Source: Emydura subglobosa
Taxonomy: Eukaryota > Chordata > Testudines > Chelidae
DNA: 64,000 bases
Assembly (NCBI GenBank): GCA_007922225.1
Contig: ML679956.1
Span: 79,341,554-79,405,553 of the forward strand
Direction: 5' to 3'
Shown here: positions 1 to 11,960 of the stretch, piece by piece
Position numbering within the stretch: position 1 is the stretch's first letter
Layout: each line of letters starts with the position of its first letter
Position numbers and translations under genes: made by a program
The notes under the pieces: generated by a model
The model's database searches: none
Told to the model about the DNA's origin: nothing
The model's input: only the letters and a program-made list of their open reading frames with translations

Positions 1-777
1 TGCTGAGCACCGGACACGTTTCCCAGGACGGCAGCAGGGGAAAGGGGCAATCCTGGGGCAACCCCGGCAGCTGGCAGCCCTGCTCCGGCACCGTGTCTGC
101 GGCAGGATCCCCAGACCCGGCCTGCACCAGGCTGCACAGCTGTGCTGGGGCCAGCGTGGGGAAGGGCAGTAAACTCCCCCGGCAATCCCTTTCTGTGCCC
201 CCCGGCAGGCCCCCGAGCGCTGCATTCCCTCCCCGCAGCCTCGCAATGGGGGCTGGCTCCCTCCCACCTGTGTGACCTCGGACAGCTTCAGGCCCTGCCC
301 TTCCTCTCCTCAGCCCTGCACCTGCTCCTGGCTGCCGCCCGCCGTCCTGCCCCGCAGGCGCCCGCGCGCACAAACTAGCAGGACGCCAGACACTGCCACG
401 CTCCTGGGTGGGTTGCAGTGCATGACACGTAGCCGTGTCCCGCTAGGCAGCCTATCGCCGGGGCCTGAGAGTCACCTGCCCCCCCCCCCCGCACCCCTCT
501 CCTCTGCTCCCCGGGGCAGGGCTGTGCAGATGAGCAAGGGGATTTCACCACTGCCCCCATCCAGGGCCGGCCTATTGGCACCGCTAGCCGCAGCCCCCCG
601 GCTCTCCGGGCCATCGCGCTGCGTGCGCGCTCTCCGAAGCAGCCCCTGGCCAGTGCAGGCTGCGGGGCAGGGGGAGACGTGAAGAAGCCGAGTTACCTGA
701 CAGCTAACGTTAGCATAGCGAGCCAACGCCCGGGCAGGAGGGGAGAGGGTACGCGGGGTGGCGCAACGTTTCCTTAC
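1..777. other. CSPG5 intron, downstream of the tail exon
   Basis: GC-rich sequence with a poly-C run near 479-490. I looked on the minus strand for the final CSPG5 exon and found no match. No repeat family was recognised. Interpreted as intron running off the left edge. Confidence 0.6.
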
Positions 778-850
778 GTTTGGGTGGGAGCCCTCGGCAA
801 TGGTGGACAGGGAGAAGTTGTCGTTGTGGAGCTCGGACGGCGTCCGGTAT
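778..850 (-). CDS. CSPG5: CSPG5 internal exon, membrane-proximal cytoplasmic tail
   Basis: Read on the minus strand, this 73-nt exon gives 24 residues (YRTPSELHNDNFSLSTIAEG, then SHPN) that match the conserved cytoplasmic tail of CSPG5/neuroglycan C. The acceptor CAG lies at 853-851 and the donor GTAAGG starts at 777. The exon opens with one nucleotide (A) that completes the AA left by the transmembrane exon, giving Lys, so the phases agree. Known role of the family: a brain transmembrane chondroitin sulphate proteoglycan and EGF-family ligand involved in neurite and synapse development; the tail is intracellular. The following exon, which encodes the rest of the tail and the stop in other vertebrates, is not visible in 1-777 and probably lies beyond the left edge. 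Confidence 0.95.
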
Positions 851-2264
851 CTGCCGGCGGGGAGAGGAGACAGAAACAGAGAGAAGTCAGCAGCCGGGCG
901 ACAAACTGAACGGTCACTTGCCGGGCCACGTGTCGGTTCGTGGCTCCGCTAGGAAATAAAGTCGAGGGACCAACTAACCCAGGTCGGTCACAGGAACAAA
1001 GGTTCTCCACGGCCCTGCTAGCCACGAGAGGGTGGAGAGGAACCAGAGACAGGGGGCTGCGAAAGAGCCGCTGGCCACGAGGGGGGAACTCAGTAGGCAG
1101 CTGCCCTGATATAGGCTTATATCCCCCACGGACGCTGGTGCGCACACATACCCCTCCATCCACACTGGCAGGAGCGGACAAATCCTTCTAGACACATCAG
1201 CACACCCAGTCTTGCTCCCTGCAGGCCATCCCGCCCCACACTAGCGTGTGCACAGCCCCTTCTTGTGCATGCATGTTCACACAGGTCCGGTGAAGCTGCT
1301 GTGCTGATGGCTGGCGGCCCCCCCCCCCCCCGGTGACCTGAGGCCCAGAGGATGGTGACTGGTGGAATCTGTCCTTCCAGGCTTCCCCCTGAGGCTCCCT
1401 GGCCTTGGGAATGGACAAAACGCCATCTGCCGCTGCCAGGATAAGAAGCCCCATGCAGAGGGCTGCCGAGGGCTTTGCAAAGCTCTTTACCTCGCTGGAG
1501 GAGGGGGCGGAGGAGCGGAAGGGGCGCCCGCTTTGTGGCTGTGCTTTCAGGCAGGACCCAGGACCCGGCTCGTTTGCATTTGTAACAGCTCAAGAGAGAA
1601 AGCGCCGCATGCACTGACATGCAGGCCGGTCCCATGACCCCCCGTCATTCAAGGGGAGAGTCCAAGGCAGTTCCCAGGCTGCAGAGGCTCCCCTGCGTAG
1701 ATCAGAGAGAGGCAGCGGCTAGGCACCAATCCCGGCAGCTGGGCTTCCTGAGAGCTTGGATTTAGATCTGAAAGGAGCAGCTCCAATTTACAGAGTCCCT
1801 TTCATCCCAGCGGGAGTCTCAAGCCCTGACCGGGCACCAGTCAGCCAGCCAGCTGCCTGCAGTGGGGAGAGGGGGTACCACACCCCAAAACATCAGGGTC
1901 ACCCCCGCTATGACCCACTTGCCCGAGGATTTGCCACGTCCACCCACAGCCCCTCTGCATCAGGGTCTCATCTGAAAGCCGCGCAGAGCATGGGTGCCTG
2001 TCAGCATGGAGCTGAGCGCAGGCTGGCGAGTGTGTGGGAGCGTGGGCCAGGCTGCTCTCTTGTGGATGGCTTCAGAAAGCCAGGATCCTGGCCAGCTCTA
2101 CTCAGTAATTCTCCCGTGTCCTGCGATACAGAGACTGGGGTCAGAGCTGGAGTGTCCTGCCTGGTCAAATTCTAATGGAAGAAATGTATATCCCGCTCCT
2201 CACTCTCCTCTTGTGTTTCAGCTGAGACACAGCCTCGCTCTGAAAATGACCCTCTTCATAGCCT

Positions 2265-2350
2265 GAAGGTAAATCATTGCCCTTCTGTGCCTCAGTTTCC
2301 TCATCCGTAACATGGGGATAATCTTTAACGACCCAGGGGAGGTTAACAAA
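2265..2350 (+). repeat. MIR/CORE-SINE fragment
   Basis: The plus strand shows the MIR signature 'tgcctcagtttcctcatc' followed by 'ggggataat'. Old and diverged. Confidence 0.7.
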
Positions 2351-2479
2351 AATGGTTACTGCCTGTTAAATGCTCTGAAGATGTAACTTGGGCTAATTAA
2401 CCACCGAGGTTATGATTCACTGGATGAAGAATTCTTCACTTCCTGCACTAAACTGCTGTGTCGTGTTGCTGTGCGCTGT

Positions 2480-2560
2480 TAACAGCTGCCAGGCACCACT
2501 CCAGAGCTGGCTGCATTTCTGTGGGAGCTGAAGCAATTAACATATATGCTGTGTACTGCA
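2480..2560 (-). repeat. Unnamed dispersed repeat, copy 1 (partial)
   Basis: The reverse strand carries 'gaaatgcagccagctctgg', a near match to the core GAAATGCAGCCACCTCTGG seen at 3680, 5262, 29827 and 37890. Family name not known to me. Confidence 0.5.
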
Positions 2561-3344
2561 GAGTTTGCTGGGCTCTTTGGGACAAAGAGCTATATATGTC
2601 TAGCTCTGGGGGAGCGTGAGCAGAGTCTGCCTGTCCCTGCAAGGTGTACATAGTGTGGGCTTAGTGCATGGGATGCAGGGGCTGTGGGGCACCAGTTGGA
2701 GCAATGGGATGAAACTGAGAAAGAGAAAAAATGAGGCTGAATATTAGGAAAGAGGCCTGACTGGGAAGCGCTCCGGGCTGTGGAATTGGCTCCCAGGGAA
2801 AGTGAGATGAGTCTCATTGCTTGGGACATTCAAACCCAGCAGAGACAAGCACTCACTAATAAATACGCTAGGCACTGTACAAACACTAATTAACGACTCA
2901 TTAGGGAGCCATCCTGCCCAGGCCTCGGGGGAAGGAAGAGACGGAATCGAGGGGATTCTAGGAGCATTTGCACTATAGCATGGCGCGGCGTGAGGGTACA
3001 GTCGGAGGTCAAAAAAGCCAGCAGCTGGATGATCACGGGATGGGGGTGACTCCAGCAGCTGGCTCAGTCGGTTCCTCTCCGAGCTCTTCAGGGCAGAGAG
3101 GAGAGTAACATGCACCTACACTCCGTGCATTCAAAGGCAAAGCTCAGTTTGGTCTCTGATGGCTTTTGGGAGGCCATCTTCTGATGCTCCAGAAGTCACT
3201 GGGGCTGTGGAAGTTGTAAAGCTGCCCCATCCCATTAACCTGCGAACACAAAACCAAGAGCCGCCCCTAAGGGGTGCATGGCTTTGCACACAGCTCTGCA
3301 ATAAGCAGCAAGAGGCAGTGTGGGCTAAAAGTCTGAGCCCAACA

Positions 3345-3480
3345 GCGGGCGTCAGGAACTCCTGGGCTCTAAGCCCAGCTATGACACTAACCCAGTGCAT
3401 AAGTGTCTTTGCTTCCTTGTGTCTCAGTTTCCTCATATTTAAGATTGGGAATCGCAGGCTCGAAGGGCCCATTATGATCA
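3345..3480 (+). repeat. MIR/CORE-SINE copy
   Basis: Sense-strand MIR-like order: 'aactcctgggctc', then 'ctatgacactaacc', then 'tcagtttcctcat'. Diverged. Confidence 0.65.
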
Positions 3481-3614
3481 TCTTGTCTCATCTCCTGCAT
3501 AATTCAGGCCAGAGAACTGCCAGAGAGGTTCACTACCCTCCAACTCCCATGGGGGCCATGAGGATTAATGAGATAATGTTTAAAAGGAACTTTAAATTAC
3601 TAAAAATGCTTCAG

Positions 3615-3915
3615 GATAACAGTGATGAACGACATTTCTATAAAGCCCCACAGCCAAAGATGCCAAAGTGCCCGCTCATTGAAATGCAGCCACCTCTGGG
3701 GTGGGGGCGCAGCAGCTGACGAGCAGCGCACAGCAACGCTACACCACAGCCTGGCACAGGATGTGAAGAATGCTTCCTCCAGTTAAAACGGCCAGAGGAT
3801 TTAAGAGAGGCAGGCTAATTATTCAGACTGCATTCCAAGTAGGACACAGGGGTTTACACCCCAACTCCTGCACACACAAAAAGCACCCAGGGATCTTCAA
3901 TAACGGCAAATTGTC
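3615..3915 (+). repeat. Unnamed dispersed repeat, copy 2 (longest)
   Basis: Contains 'gacatttctataaagcc', then the core GAAATGCAGCCACCTCTGG, then 'acaggggtttacacccc' and 'cagggatcttcaataac'. The same core recurs at 29827 and, diverged, at 37890. No open frame and no terminal repeats seen, so probably a SINE or a LINE 3' end. Confidence 0.55.
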
Positions 3916-5234
3916 AGCGCTTGTTTCACGGCTCGTTCAAAAACTGGCAACGCCTGCCGCACAGCGCCCCTAGCACCAGGCAGCAGCGTTGCTTTAGTAC
4001 TAGCAGTGGTAAGTGTCCCACCTGTAGAATCACCCACACCTCTGGGGTTTCTCTGGGTGGTTTCCTAGCAGACTGCTTATTTGCAGAGCTCTCAGCCTGC
4101 TGAGATGATAACAAGGCCAAGCCAGAGAGAGTGAGAGATACCTCACGGCCTCTTCTGCCTGATCCCAGCACCCTCCCTGCTCGGGCTGTTCACACTGAAG
4201 GGGTAGAGCCTGGCCCTGGCCCTCCCTCGCCGCTCACTGCTATGCACGTCTGGGATTTCACCCTGACGAGAACAACAGTGACAGACAAAACTGCTCCAGC
4301 TCACGGCCAGGCCGCCCTCTGCCCAGCATGGTGGCTCCCCACATAACTCACAGGCTCTGCAGAGATTCCATGGGTCTTTGGCATGTGAAGCTGTGCCAGG
4401 GGGCGGGGGAGAGCACAATGCGGCATCTGATGGGGCTGTCCCATTACTCAGCGCCATTAACAAACCCAGCCACTTCCTCCTGTGTCACGGGGAATTCCTT
4501 GGTGGGTGGATGACTGCACATTGCACAGTACGAGGGAACGCAGCCGGGACTGGGGTATTGCGGAGCTCCCTACACCTGCTGTGCTATACCGTTCCCAACA
4601 AACGCCAGCTCGGGGAGTCCAGCAGTCGCTGTGAGCTCCTCCTTCCCTCCAGTGAATCCTGCTTGAAGGTTCAGAACTTTCTCTTTCCACCCAAGGTTCC
4701 TTGATTCTAGGATCCAGATTTTGCTCTCACAGCCCAGTCACCCCCTTAGCTTCCAGGTTTCTCCCTTTGGGGTCCCCCCTGGCTGGCACCTTGCAGGGCA
4801 GGGTGCACCCCCTTCACAAAGGGCTTAGCCAGGACAACACAAAGACAGCCTAGAGACGCAGGGCAGTGCCTTGCTCTCTGAGCCCTCCTTGGGCCTCCGG
4901 AGCACGGGAAGTACCAACCCCCCAAGAGTCTCCAATACAGCCCAAACACGGCTGGCTGCCGGCTGTTCTACAGGACTCCTAGCCACAGGGCCCTGGCCAG
5001 ATTCAAACCGCACATTTTGCCTTCCTAATTCTTCCCGGCAGTGTCAGTCCCGTCCTAACATACTGCACAGTGTTGCTGTTCGACGGCGCCCTGGCGCATC
5101 CCGAGTCTCCTCTGGGCTGTAATACTCTGGTCTAATTTGGCTGGGTTTAGTGTGTGGGTGTAGGGTGGCGATGGTGCCCTGTAACATACAGGGAGTCACA
5201 GACAAGATGATCTGCTGGTCCCCGAACTGTCTGA

Positions 5235-5300
5235 CTCTGGAACTGCTGTGTCCCACCCCAGAGGTGGCTGCACTTCAGCAACAGGTGAAGCAACCCCTGG
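5235..5300 (-). repeat. Unnamed dispersed repeat, copy 3 (partial)
   Basis: The reverse strand reads 'gaagtgcagccacctctgg', the same core as the copy at 3680. Confidence 0.5.
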
Positions 5301-5844
5301 GCGTGCGGGGCCTTGCTGGCTGAAAGGCATGTGTACGTATGAGCCAGTCTTCTGCTCCACTCCTGTACATCAGGACGGACACTGGGTACAACTGGACCAA
5401 AGGTGGGAGTAGAGCTGGCCTAAAAACAGTGAGTTCTCTCGTTCCACAGTGTTGCCAACCCGGCTGGCACGGCCAGGGGCATTCCTGCCCCCTGGGGGGT
5501 TGTAGGCAGTCACTCCCCTTGGACAGAAGGTGGGCACCTTCCCTTTTTCATGGGCTGAGGAGTGCTGGCACCAAAGGGACTGGCTGGCATGTGCCCAGTT
5601 CCCCCGCCACTCCCCATGGGTTAGACAAGTGGATGGTCACTTACAGGTTAGCTGCATGTGCCCTCCTGACCCCCGGCATGCTCCTCCAAGCAGGCAGGCC
5701 AGGGCCGTGGGTGGGCATGGTACAAGCTGACAGCACATGGACCCTCTCCTGCGCCCTGTGAACTGCCCGTGGGGCTCCTTCCCCCCCGCCTCCCATGGGC
5801 TATTCCCCCCCACCGGGCCCTCGCCCGCTCCCCGGGCCACTCAC

Positions 5845-6033
5845 TTGGTCTTGCGCAGTTTGTTGTTCTCAGTCTTGAGCAGGTAGAGCTTCTTGGCGAA
5901 GAAGACGGTCATCATGAAGAGCAGCAGGACCACGAGCGCCGCCGAGCCCACGGCCACGCACATTACCTGGAAGTCGGTGATGATGGACTCGCAGCGAATC
6001 CCCTTGTGCCAGATGTAATCCTGGGTGTTGCAC
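5845..6033 (-). CDS. CSPG5: CSPG5 exon: end of EGF module, transmembrane helix, juxtamembrane tail
   Basis: A 189-nt minus-strand exon with acceptor TTGCAG at 6039-6034 and donor GTGAGT from 5844. Joined after the AG that ends the ectodomain exon, it reads R-CNTQDYIWHKGIRCES, which completes the EGF-like module with its last two cysteines. The sequence then continues into the hydrophobic helix (VMCVAVGSAALVVLLLFMM), followed by the basic stretch FFAKKLYLLK and NNKLRKT. These segments are nearly invariant in CSPG5 of other vertebrates. The exon leaves two nucleotides (AA) that the exon at 850 completes. The helix anchors the protein as a type I membrane proteoglycan. No disabling change is visible. 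Confidence 0.97.
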
Positions 6034-7149
6034 CTGCAACGGGACCCAGGCCACCCGTTAGGGGCCGGCTCAGCAAGTGCCACCCTGCAATGGAGTCAGC
6101 AGGACGTGCAGAGAGCTGGCTGGGCCGAGGGGGGCGAGCAGGATAAGAGAGGGACGGTCGAAGCCAATACCGTGGAGGGTTGCCTATGCAGAAAGTCAGG
6201 AGGGGACAGTCCACCAACCCACAGCACCCAGGGAGTTGGAGACAAGCAGCTGAAAGGTTTACGAGGCAGATGACCTGTCTGGCTGGGCCAAGCACAGAGA
6301 TCACAAGTGTCTGAAGGGCTGAACACCAAGGAGGGCGAGGGATTATTCAGGGTGTAACCCAGGGGGTCTCCCTAAGTTGCCTAAGGCAGCGGAGATGCCT
6401 TTACGTAGAGCTAAGACCAGCTTGCTCCAAGCAGGGGCCTAAAGTCAGATTTATCCTTCCCCTGTTAGGTCCCTCAGGGAAAGCGACGTGGTGCTCAGAG
6501 GTGCTGATCACCAGAGTCAATGGGGGTCTGGCCGCTAAGCCCCCTGTGCCGGCTGGGTCCGGATGAAAGCGCCTCACTTTAAACCTCCAAGTCTGAAAAC
6601 TGTTGGCCGAAGTCTCCTGGGACGGACGCCTTTCCTTGTGAGGCGCTGACGTGCCGCACCTTTGTGGCACTCCAGACGATTGACAAACCCAACGATCAAT
6701 GCACGAAACCTCGGAATGCAGCTCGATGGCCTATCCCAGACAACGCTGCAGGGTTGCAGCTCATACCCACAGCTGGGGGGAGAGAAAGCAGGGGAGCTAC
6801 AAGCCGGGGCTCCCCAGCTGAGACGTGGAAAATGAGGCCGCATGCGACGGGGAGGCTGTTCTAGATGGCGTGAGCGGCGGAGAAGGCTCAGGAGTGGTAC
6901 GAAGCTGGCACTAGCTGGAAGGAGGGGTCTGGGGTAGCAGAAAGGTGATGCCAACAAAATCAGCTGGGGCAAGTCCTTCCTTGGAAGGATGTAAAATCAA
7001 GGCAGGCAGGGTGGAGCTGGGACCTGGATTAAACAGGAGGCCGGCGTGGAGGAGTTCAGAAACAACAAATAAAATGCTCCCTTCTCTAGCACCCTCCCAG
7101 GATCTCCCAGCACCTGACAGACCTTCAGGACCTGAGCTCACAGCCCCAG

Positions 7150-7280
7150 CCCCCCGGAGATATTATCATCCCCATTGCACACACAGGAAAGGAGGCAGGC
7201 TAGAAGTCGCGTGACTTGCCCAAGGGCACACAGTGTGTCTGTGCCACAGCCTGGCAAAGAACCCAGGCGGTCCTGCCTTC
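7150..7280 (-). repeat. MIR/CORE-SINE copy, antisense
   Basis: 'attatcatccccattgcaca' followed by 'gtgacttgcccaagggcaca' is the reverse complement of the MIR consensus order. Confidence 0.75.
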
Positions 7281-8929
7281 CCTGGAGAGGGGCCGGAGTA
7301 GCGCTCCTTTGTACGTGGATCCTGCACGCGCCGGGGCCCAAGGAGCTGGGAAAGCTACGAGGAGTGAAGGCAAACAGAGTATCCCTGGAGAACGGACGGC
7401 AGGGGATGCTCCTATAGTTCTCCTTCTGCTCCGGCTTCCACCTCGGACTCAGTGAGCAGCAGAGGAGACGTAGGATGGGCTAGGGGAGAGCTGAGGTGTG
7501 AAACGTAGCAGGCGGGCGGGTGGGGGATGGCTGTGGTGCTGTACTAGCCCGAGGCTGTACCAAGTGGGTCACAGGGCAGCCTGCTCCAGACTTGCCTGCT
7601 CTGCGCCCAGCTTTCTCCAGCGAGCTCGATGCCTGGCTGGCCTGCTCCCCCAGCTGCCTCACGGGTTACCTGTGAGAAAGCCAGACAGCCGCTCGGGCGG
7701 CTCCCGTCTCCTTGGGGTGGGGGGGACGGCAACGTTTGAGGGTGACGGAAACGCTCCCTGTTTAAGAAGCACCCCCCAGGATCCCGGCAGCCATGGGTGG
7801 AGATTTCTTTGGGCTCCTGGCCGTGGGCTCTCACCTGTTCTGGGGACCAGCTGTGTGTGCTGTGAGCACCCGGGCTAACGGGCCTGGCCTAGGCTGGCCG
7901 GGCCTCCAGTGGAGTCAGTCTGTCAGAGACGGTGCTCCTTGGATGGGTCCTCACCCCTGCCGCCCCGGGGACAGGCAGATCTGAGCACCGCAAGGGCCAG
8001 CCCCATACAAACAGCCTCTGGCTCTCAGGCCCTCCCCTCGCTGGCCGCCTCGACTCCTGTAACCCTCTCCTGCCTGTCCCCCCCGCGCCTGTCCAACACG
8101 CACTGCTCCAGTCACGCGAACGCCTCCATGCCTCTCACAGCAGCCGAGCCGAGCTCCTCGCCCTTCCCTGCAAGGCCCTGCCATAATCCTGACCTCCCCC
8201 TCCCTCCGCACTTCCCCCTCCTGGCTCCTTGCCTTCCTCCCTTATCACTCCCCTTCCTCTCCTTCTCCCACCCGGAGCTGCCTGGCTTCCACCTGCCAGC
8301 CCCCAAGCCCCCAGCCTTATCCTCCACACGCCCGCTCTCCACCGCTCCTGTCCCGTGTCTCCGTCTACTTATGATTTGGGGGGGGGTCTTGTCTATGGAT
8401 CGTGGGGGTAGGTCTAGCTCAAAGAACAGGTGTTTCCAAAGCCAACTGGTAGGCGACTGGAGGAGCTAGCGAAAAGGAGGGGGTTGCAAGGAGCACCCTT
8501 TCCCCCCAAAACCCAACCAAGAACAAAATCCTGAAGAGCAAAAATAAGGCTGGCAGAGGGCCGGCAGCAGAGTGGGGGCTAGCCAGCGTATTGCATTGAA
8601 TGCAGCATGTGGGCAGGCAGGTGGCATACGTGGACATTCGGTGCACGCAGCTCATGGGCCTCAGAGACGAGGACGGGCTCTTCAGACCAGGGGGGCTGAA
8701 CAGGAGGAGCTCAGGGAGACGGAGAAGTACACAGAGACTTTCCAGAGCACAGCGGAGGGGTTGCCCACCCTAGTCTGACCGCCTCTCTGCTATGGAGAGG
8801 ATAAAAGTCTCAGGGAAGGGGAACATCAACCTGGAGCGGAAGGAAATGATCCCGTAGTTGGGACCCTCCTTCCAGATGATGTCATGGTCTCCTCTCGCAC
8901 TGAGGATACCTCTCTGGGGGAGAGGATCT

Positions 8930-9293
8930 CAGTTATTAGGAAGAGACGGATAATAGTAATGGGGGATTTGATTATTAGAAATAGTGCTGGATTTGTGATG
9001 CCCGGGAGAACCGCATGGTGATTTGCCTGCTGGGTGCGAAGGTTGCAGACCTCTTGAGATACCTAGACAGACTTATGTGCAGTGCTGGGGAGGAGCCGGT
9101 GGTCGTGGTACATGTAGGTACCAATGACATAGGGCAAGGCAGGAGAGAGGTCCTGGAGGCCAAATCTGGGCTGCTCGGTAAGAGATTAAAGTCCAGGGCC
9201 TCCACGGTAGCATTCTCTGAAATGCTGCCAGTTCCATGCGCAGGGCCAGTTAGACAAGCAGAACTGCAGGGTCTCAATGTCTGGATGAGATGA
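8930..9293 (+). pseudogene. CR1 ORF1 remnant, SGNH esterase domain
   Basis: Two frames carry pieces of the ORF1 esterase found in CR1/L3 LINEs. The block I region reads IIVMGDLIIRN near 8948-8980, where SGNH hydrolases have GDS, so the catalytic Ser position is Leu (codon TTG). The block III piece VVVVHVGTNDIG (about 9100-9135) and FSEMLPVP follow in the 9015-9293 frame. Esterase function is known for the family; loss here is inferred from the Leu, the stops and the frame change between blocks. Confidence 0.75.
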
Positions 9294-9689
9294 TGAGGTT
9301 GGGAGGAAGGATTTAGGTTTATTAGGAACTGGGGAACTTTTGGGGAAAGGAGGAGCCTGTACAGGAAAAATGGGCTCCATCTAAACGGAATCAGACTGCT
9401 GGCATGTAAAATTAACAAGGTCCTAAAGGAATTTTCAAACTAAGGGCTGGGGGAAAGCTGACAGGTGCAGAGGACACGTGGTTTGGACAGAGACATCCCT
9501 TAGGGGAGGATCTATTAAAGAGGATTCTCTATATCCTACTAAGAGGAGAGGATAGAAGTGGATAAAGTGCAGATAGCAACTGAAGAAAACCAGTCAAACA
9601 AAAAAAGAGTCTCATTCAATTACATCACAGGAAGGCAGACAACAAAATATTGATAGATTTCTACAAGTACTTGAAACATTTAACTACTA

Positions 9690-10275
9690 AGGTGTGTAAA
9701 CTAGGATGCCCGGCATTAAATGAGGATATTGCTATAACAGGCATCACAGAAACTTGGTAATACCAGAGTACAAAATCTCCAGGAAGGACAGAATAGGTCG
9801 TGCTGGTGAGGGATGGCACACTATGTTAAAGAAAGCACAGAGTAAAATATAGCACAAATCATAAATGAATCAAACTGTGCCATAGAATCTCTCTGAATAG
9901 AAAGTCCATGCTTAAATTATAAGAATATAGCAGTAGGAATACACTACTGACCATCTGACCCGGGTGGTGATGATGACTGTGAAATGCTCAGGGAGATGAC
10001 AGAAGCTACAAAACCAGAAAACTTGGTAATCATAGGGGATTTCAACTACACCCAGACTGACTGGGTACACCTCTCCTGCGGACGGGATGCAGAGATAAAA
10101 TGTCTAGACCTCATCAATGACTGCTTCTTGGAGTAGCTAATCCCAGAACCCTCAAGGGGAGAGGCAATTCTTGATATAGTCCTAAATGGTGCACAGTATC
10201 TGGTCCAAGAAGTGACTACAGCTGAACCACTCGGTAACAGTGACCATAATGTAATTAAAGTTAACATCCTTACAT
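9690..10275 (+). pseudogene. CR1 ORF2 remnant, endonuclease domain
   Basis: An N-terminal piece reads ITGITETW (cf. the TETWW motif), with stops after it. A C-terminal piece (about 9990-10275) includes VIIGDFN, LLDIV-like ILDIVLNG, and LGNSDHNVIK, which keeps the SDH signature of apurinic-type LINE endonucleases. Frame breaks in between. Confidence 0.75.
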
Positions 10276-10631
10276 GTTAAAGCATCCTTAATTAATTTTT
10301 CCCTTATTTGGAGAAAATACCAAAGAAACTCATCACAGTAGCATTTAACTTCAAAAAGAGGAGCTGCACAAAAACAAGGAAGCTAGTTACATGGAAATTA
10401 AAAGGCAAATTAAAAAAAAATAGTCAGAGGACCAAAAAAAATGCCACCATGGCTAAGCAACGGAGAAAAAAAAGCAATTAGAGACAGAAAGACAGACACC
10501 CTTTAAAAATTGGACTCAGATCATAGTGAGGAAAAGAGAAGAGAGCACAAACGCTGCCAAGTCACGTGTACAAGTATAATTAGGCACGCCAAAAAATAAT
10601 TTGAAGAGCAATTTTCAAAAGATACAAAAAG

Positions 10632-10932
10632 TAAGGCCCAGTCTACACTTAAAACTTACAGCGGCACAGCTGGACGGATACGGCTGTGCCGCTGTCAGAG
10701 CGCTTGTGTAGCCGTGTTGTGTCAAAGGGAGAGAGCTCTCCTGCCGACACAATAAAACCACCTACACCAGCAGCAGTCGCTATGCTGGTGGGAGAGCGTC
10801 TCCCACCAGCGTAGCACTGTCCACAGCACCGCTTATGTCGGTGTAACTTATGTCGCTCAGGGGAGGTGTTTTTTCACACCCCTGAGCGACGTAGGTTATA
10901 CCAACATAAGTGATGGTAGAGACATAGCCTAA
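10632..10932 (+). mobile_element. PIF/Harbinger-type MITE (295 bp) in CR1
   Basis: The element spans 10635-10929, flanked by TAA at 10632-10634 and 10930-10932, the 3-bp duplication typical of PIF/Harbinger. The ends match imperfectly as inverted repeats (GGCCCAGTCTACAC at left; the reverse strand of the right end starts GGCTATGTCTCTAC). Internal hairpins: 10779-10795 with 10799-10815, and 10832-10869 with 10876-10910. No coding capacity, so it would need a transposase supplied in trans. The family call rests on the TAA duplication and the GGC tips. Confidence 0.65.
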
Positions 10933-11019
10933 CTGCAAAAAAAGAAAATTTAAGTCTCTCAGAAGCAAGGACACTGCCAAACAATCACCAGGGCCACTGG
11001 ACAACCAAGGTGCTACAGG

Positions 11020-11960
11020 AGCACTCAAGGAAGACAAGGCCATTGCAGCGAAACTAAATGAATTCTTCGCATCGGTCTTCACTGCAGAGGATGTGAGGGG
11101 GATTCCCACACGAGCCATTCTTGTTAGATGACAAATCTGCGGAACTGTCCCAGATTGAGGTGTCATTAGAGGAGGTTTTGGAACGAATTGATACATTAAA
11201 CAGTACTAAGTCCCCAGGACCAGGTGGTATTCACCCAAGAGTTCTGCAGGAACTCAAATATGAAATTTCAGAACTGTTAACTGTGATATGTAACCTATCG
11301 ACTAAATCAGCCTCTGTACTAGCTGACTGGATGATAGCTAATGTAACGCCGAGTTTTAAAACAGGCTCCAGAGGTGATCTAGGAACTACAGGCTGATAAG
11401 CCCAACTTCAGTACCAGGCAAACTGGCTGAAACTTTAATAAAGAACAGAATGATCCAATACAGTTGTTGGGGAAGAGTCAACATGGATTTTGTAAAGGGA
11501 AATCCTGCCTCACCAATCTGCTAGAAGTCTTTTGGGAGGAGGGGGGGGTGTCAACAAACATGTGGACAAAGGTGAGCCAGTGGAAATAGGGTGCTTTGGA
11601 CCTTTTGAAACCCTCTGACAAGGTCCCTCACCAAAGGCTCTTTAGCACAGTAAGCAGTCATGGGATAAGAGGGAAGGTCCTCTGCTAGATCAGTAACTGG
11701 TTAAAAGACAGGAAACAAAGGGCAGGAACAAATGGTCAGTTTTCAGAATGGAGAGAGGTAAATAGTGGTGTCCCTCAGGGCTCTGTACTGGGACCAGTGC
11801 TGTTCAACATATTCATCAATGATCTGAAAAAAGGGATAAACAGTGAGATGGCGAAATTGGCAGATGAAACAAAATTACTCAAATAGTTAAATCCACAGCA
11901 GACTGCGAAGAGTGACAAAGAGATCTCACAAAACTGAGAGATTGGGCAAGAAAATGGCAG
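11020..11960 (+). pseudogene. CR1 ORF2 remnant, reverse transcriptase
   Basis: Recognisable pieces: KLNEFFASVFT near 11050, KSPGPGGIHPRVLQELK in the 11121-11396 frame, [21 protein letters not shown] spread over 11766-11828, and KLADETKL near 11855. CR1 has FADD at the catalytic centre; here it reads LADE, so the second metal-binding Asp is lost. Several stops and frame changes. Confidence 0.85.

Larger units (their letters stand above)
851..5844 (-). other. CSPG5 intron, about 5 kb
   Basis: Lies between the tail exon and the transmembrane exon. It contains old SINE fragments (2270-2345, 3350-3475) and copies of an unnamed dispersed repeat (2480-2560, 3615-3915, 5235-5300). The open frames here lack codon bias or recognisable domains, and I read them as chance. 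Confidence 0.8.
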
